From an uncultured Christensenella sp. (GTDB lineage: Bacteria > Bacillota > Clostridia > Christensenellales > UBA3700), in assembly GCA_910577795.1 (NCBI GenBank), contig CAJTNW010000012.1:1-44377 (forward strand): a stretch of DNA of 44,377 nucleotides, read 5' to 3'. Each line of letters begins with the position of its first letter. Within the stretch, counting starts at the first letter, position 1. The position numbers were made by a program, and so were the translations under genes. This document shows, piece by piece, positions 43,692-44,377 of the stretch. The notes under the pieces are model-generated. The model was not told the origin of the DNA and did no database searches. It saw only the letters and a program-made list of their open reading frames with translations.

Positions 43692-44255
43692 ATGCTAATA
43701 GGATTTTGTTTTTGTGGTTCTTTTTGCACTTTAACTAAAAGTCTTACTGTGCTACAAGATTTAGTCAATAAAGGTCATTCTATTATACCTATTTTTAGTT
43801 TTAATGTTAGAGATTTGGACACTAGATTTTGGAGTGCTGCAGAATTCAGACAAAAGGTGGAAGAAATTACTGGTGAAAAAGTAGTTGACTCAATTGTAGG
43901 TGCTGAACCATTAGGACCAGTTATTAAGTGCGATATAATGTGTGTATGCCCTTGCACGTCCAACACTTTATCCAAACTTAGATATGGCATAACTGATACC
44001 CCTGTAACCATGGCAGTAAAAGCGCATCTTAGAATTGAAAGACCAGTAGTTATTGCACTATGCTCTAACGATGCCTTGGGCGCAAGTGCGGAAGTTATTG
44101 GAGAAATGCGTAACAGAAAACATTTTTATTTTGCACCTTTATACCAAGATGATATGGTAAGAAAACCACGTTCCTTAGTTACAAATATGGATTATGTAGT
44201 TGAAACTATAGAATGTGCTGCAAAAGGCAAACAGTTCCAACCAATGCACTTTTAG
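43692..44255 (+). CDS. dpaB: Dipicolinate synthase subunit B (flavoprotein)
   Basis: DpaB (SpoVFB) is the flavin-binding partner of DpaA. The 187-residue protein has the flavoprotein-family fold: an N-terminal GFCFCGSFCTL loop, the mid CVCPCTSNTLSKLRYGITD motif, and the late PLYQDDM stretch. Length is close to the Bacillus protein. GGAGGT precedes the ATG. A strong terminator follows, so dpaA-dpaB is a two-gene unit. Confidence 0.94.
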   Translation: MLIGFCFCGSFCTLTKSLTVLQDLVNKGHSIIPIFSFNVRDLDTRFWSAAEFRQKVEEITGEKVVDSIVGAEPLGPVIKCDIMCVCPCTSNTLSKLRYGITDTPVTMAVKAHLRIERPVVIALCSNDALGASAEVIGEMRNRKHFYFAPLYQDDMVRKPRSLVTNMDYVVETIECAAKGKQFQPMHF

Positions 44256-44283
44256 TAAAATTATTTAAAATCATAATTCCCCC

Positions 44284-44326
44284 AAAATAAAATAAGGATG
44301 GAAAACTCCATCCTTATTTTATTTTT
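44284..44326. terminator. Strong terminator after dpaB
   Basis: AAAATAAAATAAGGATGGA, a 4-nt loop and TCCATCCTTATTTTATTTT form a 19-bp perfect stem, followed by further Ts on the plus strand. The GC-rich part is GGATGGA/TCCATCC. It could work in both directions. Confidence 0.92.
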
Positions 44327-44377
44327 ATTTTAGTAGAATAATTCTATAGATATCTTGTTATCCAATATGTTTCGTAT

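Overview
The window is AT-rich, Gram-positive-type DNA, most likely from an uncultured anaerobic member of the Clostridia/Firmicutes. The evidence is a PyrK-type dihydroorotate dehydrogenase B, RNase J, a RicT (YaaT) gene next to tmk and holB as in Bacillus, and dipicolinate synthase dpaAB, a spore-core solute pathway. Shine-Dalgarno sequences are mostly strong, and most promoters fit the TTGACA/TATAAT pattern with 17-bp spacers. No species can be assigned by eye. I see no tRNA, rRNA, CRISPR array, prophage or insertion sequence.

Layout. 1-1.1 kb: a phosphoglycosyl transferase gene with its own promoter, which has a perfect 16-bp palindrome in its spacer. 1.2-9.6 kb (minus): a pyrimidine operon pyrB-pyrC-pyrF-carB-pyrK-pyrD. 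Its leader can fold either a terminator or a competing antiterminator; carA and pyrE are absent. 9.7-12.2 kb (minus): a TetR regulator, ABC ATPase and FtsX-type permease operon behind a 40-bp palindromic operator. 12.3-17.9 kb (minus): a lipoprotein and a 1646-residue secreted protein with InlB-like repeats and a C-terminal Hint domain. This is the most unusual locus here.

18.2-19.4 kb (plus): an iron-containing alcohol dehydrogenase. 19.5-29.0 kb (minus): rnj, trmR, a U32 tRNA-hydroxylation protein, a GT28 glycolipid synthase-like gene, a Dabb protein, cyclophilin and asnS, tightly packed or overlapping, followed by a GH31 glycosidase. 29.2-33.7 kb (plus): a PLP decarboxylase-like gene, tmk, holB, ricT and trmN6, a shortened version of the Bacillus yaaO-yabB cluster. 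33.8-37.0 kb (minus): the NAD operon nadA-nadB-nadC. 37.1-38.4 kb (minus): a flavodoxin-fold reductase and a second TetR regulator.

38.7-39.8 kb (minus): rpsF-ssb-rpsR with a leader that can hide the rpsF ribosome-binding site. 39.85-41.8 kb (minus): a hotdog thioesterase preceded by a degenerate iron-ADH-like gene and a separate 75-residue ADH C-terminal piece. 41.8-44.3 kb: a P-loop ATPase of the PRK06851 type (minus) diverging from dpaA-dpaB (plus).

Most of the window is chromosomal housekeeping: pyrimidine and NAD synthesis, translation, RNA decay and tRNA modification. The parts most likely to hold something undescribed are the Hint-domain surface protein with its lipoprotein, the degenerate ADH operon, and several palindromes placed exactly on promoters.
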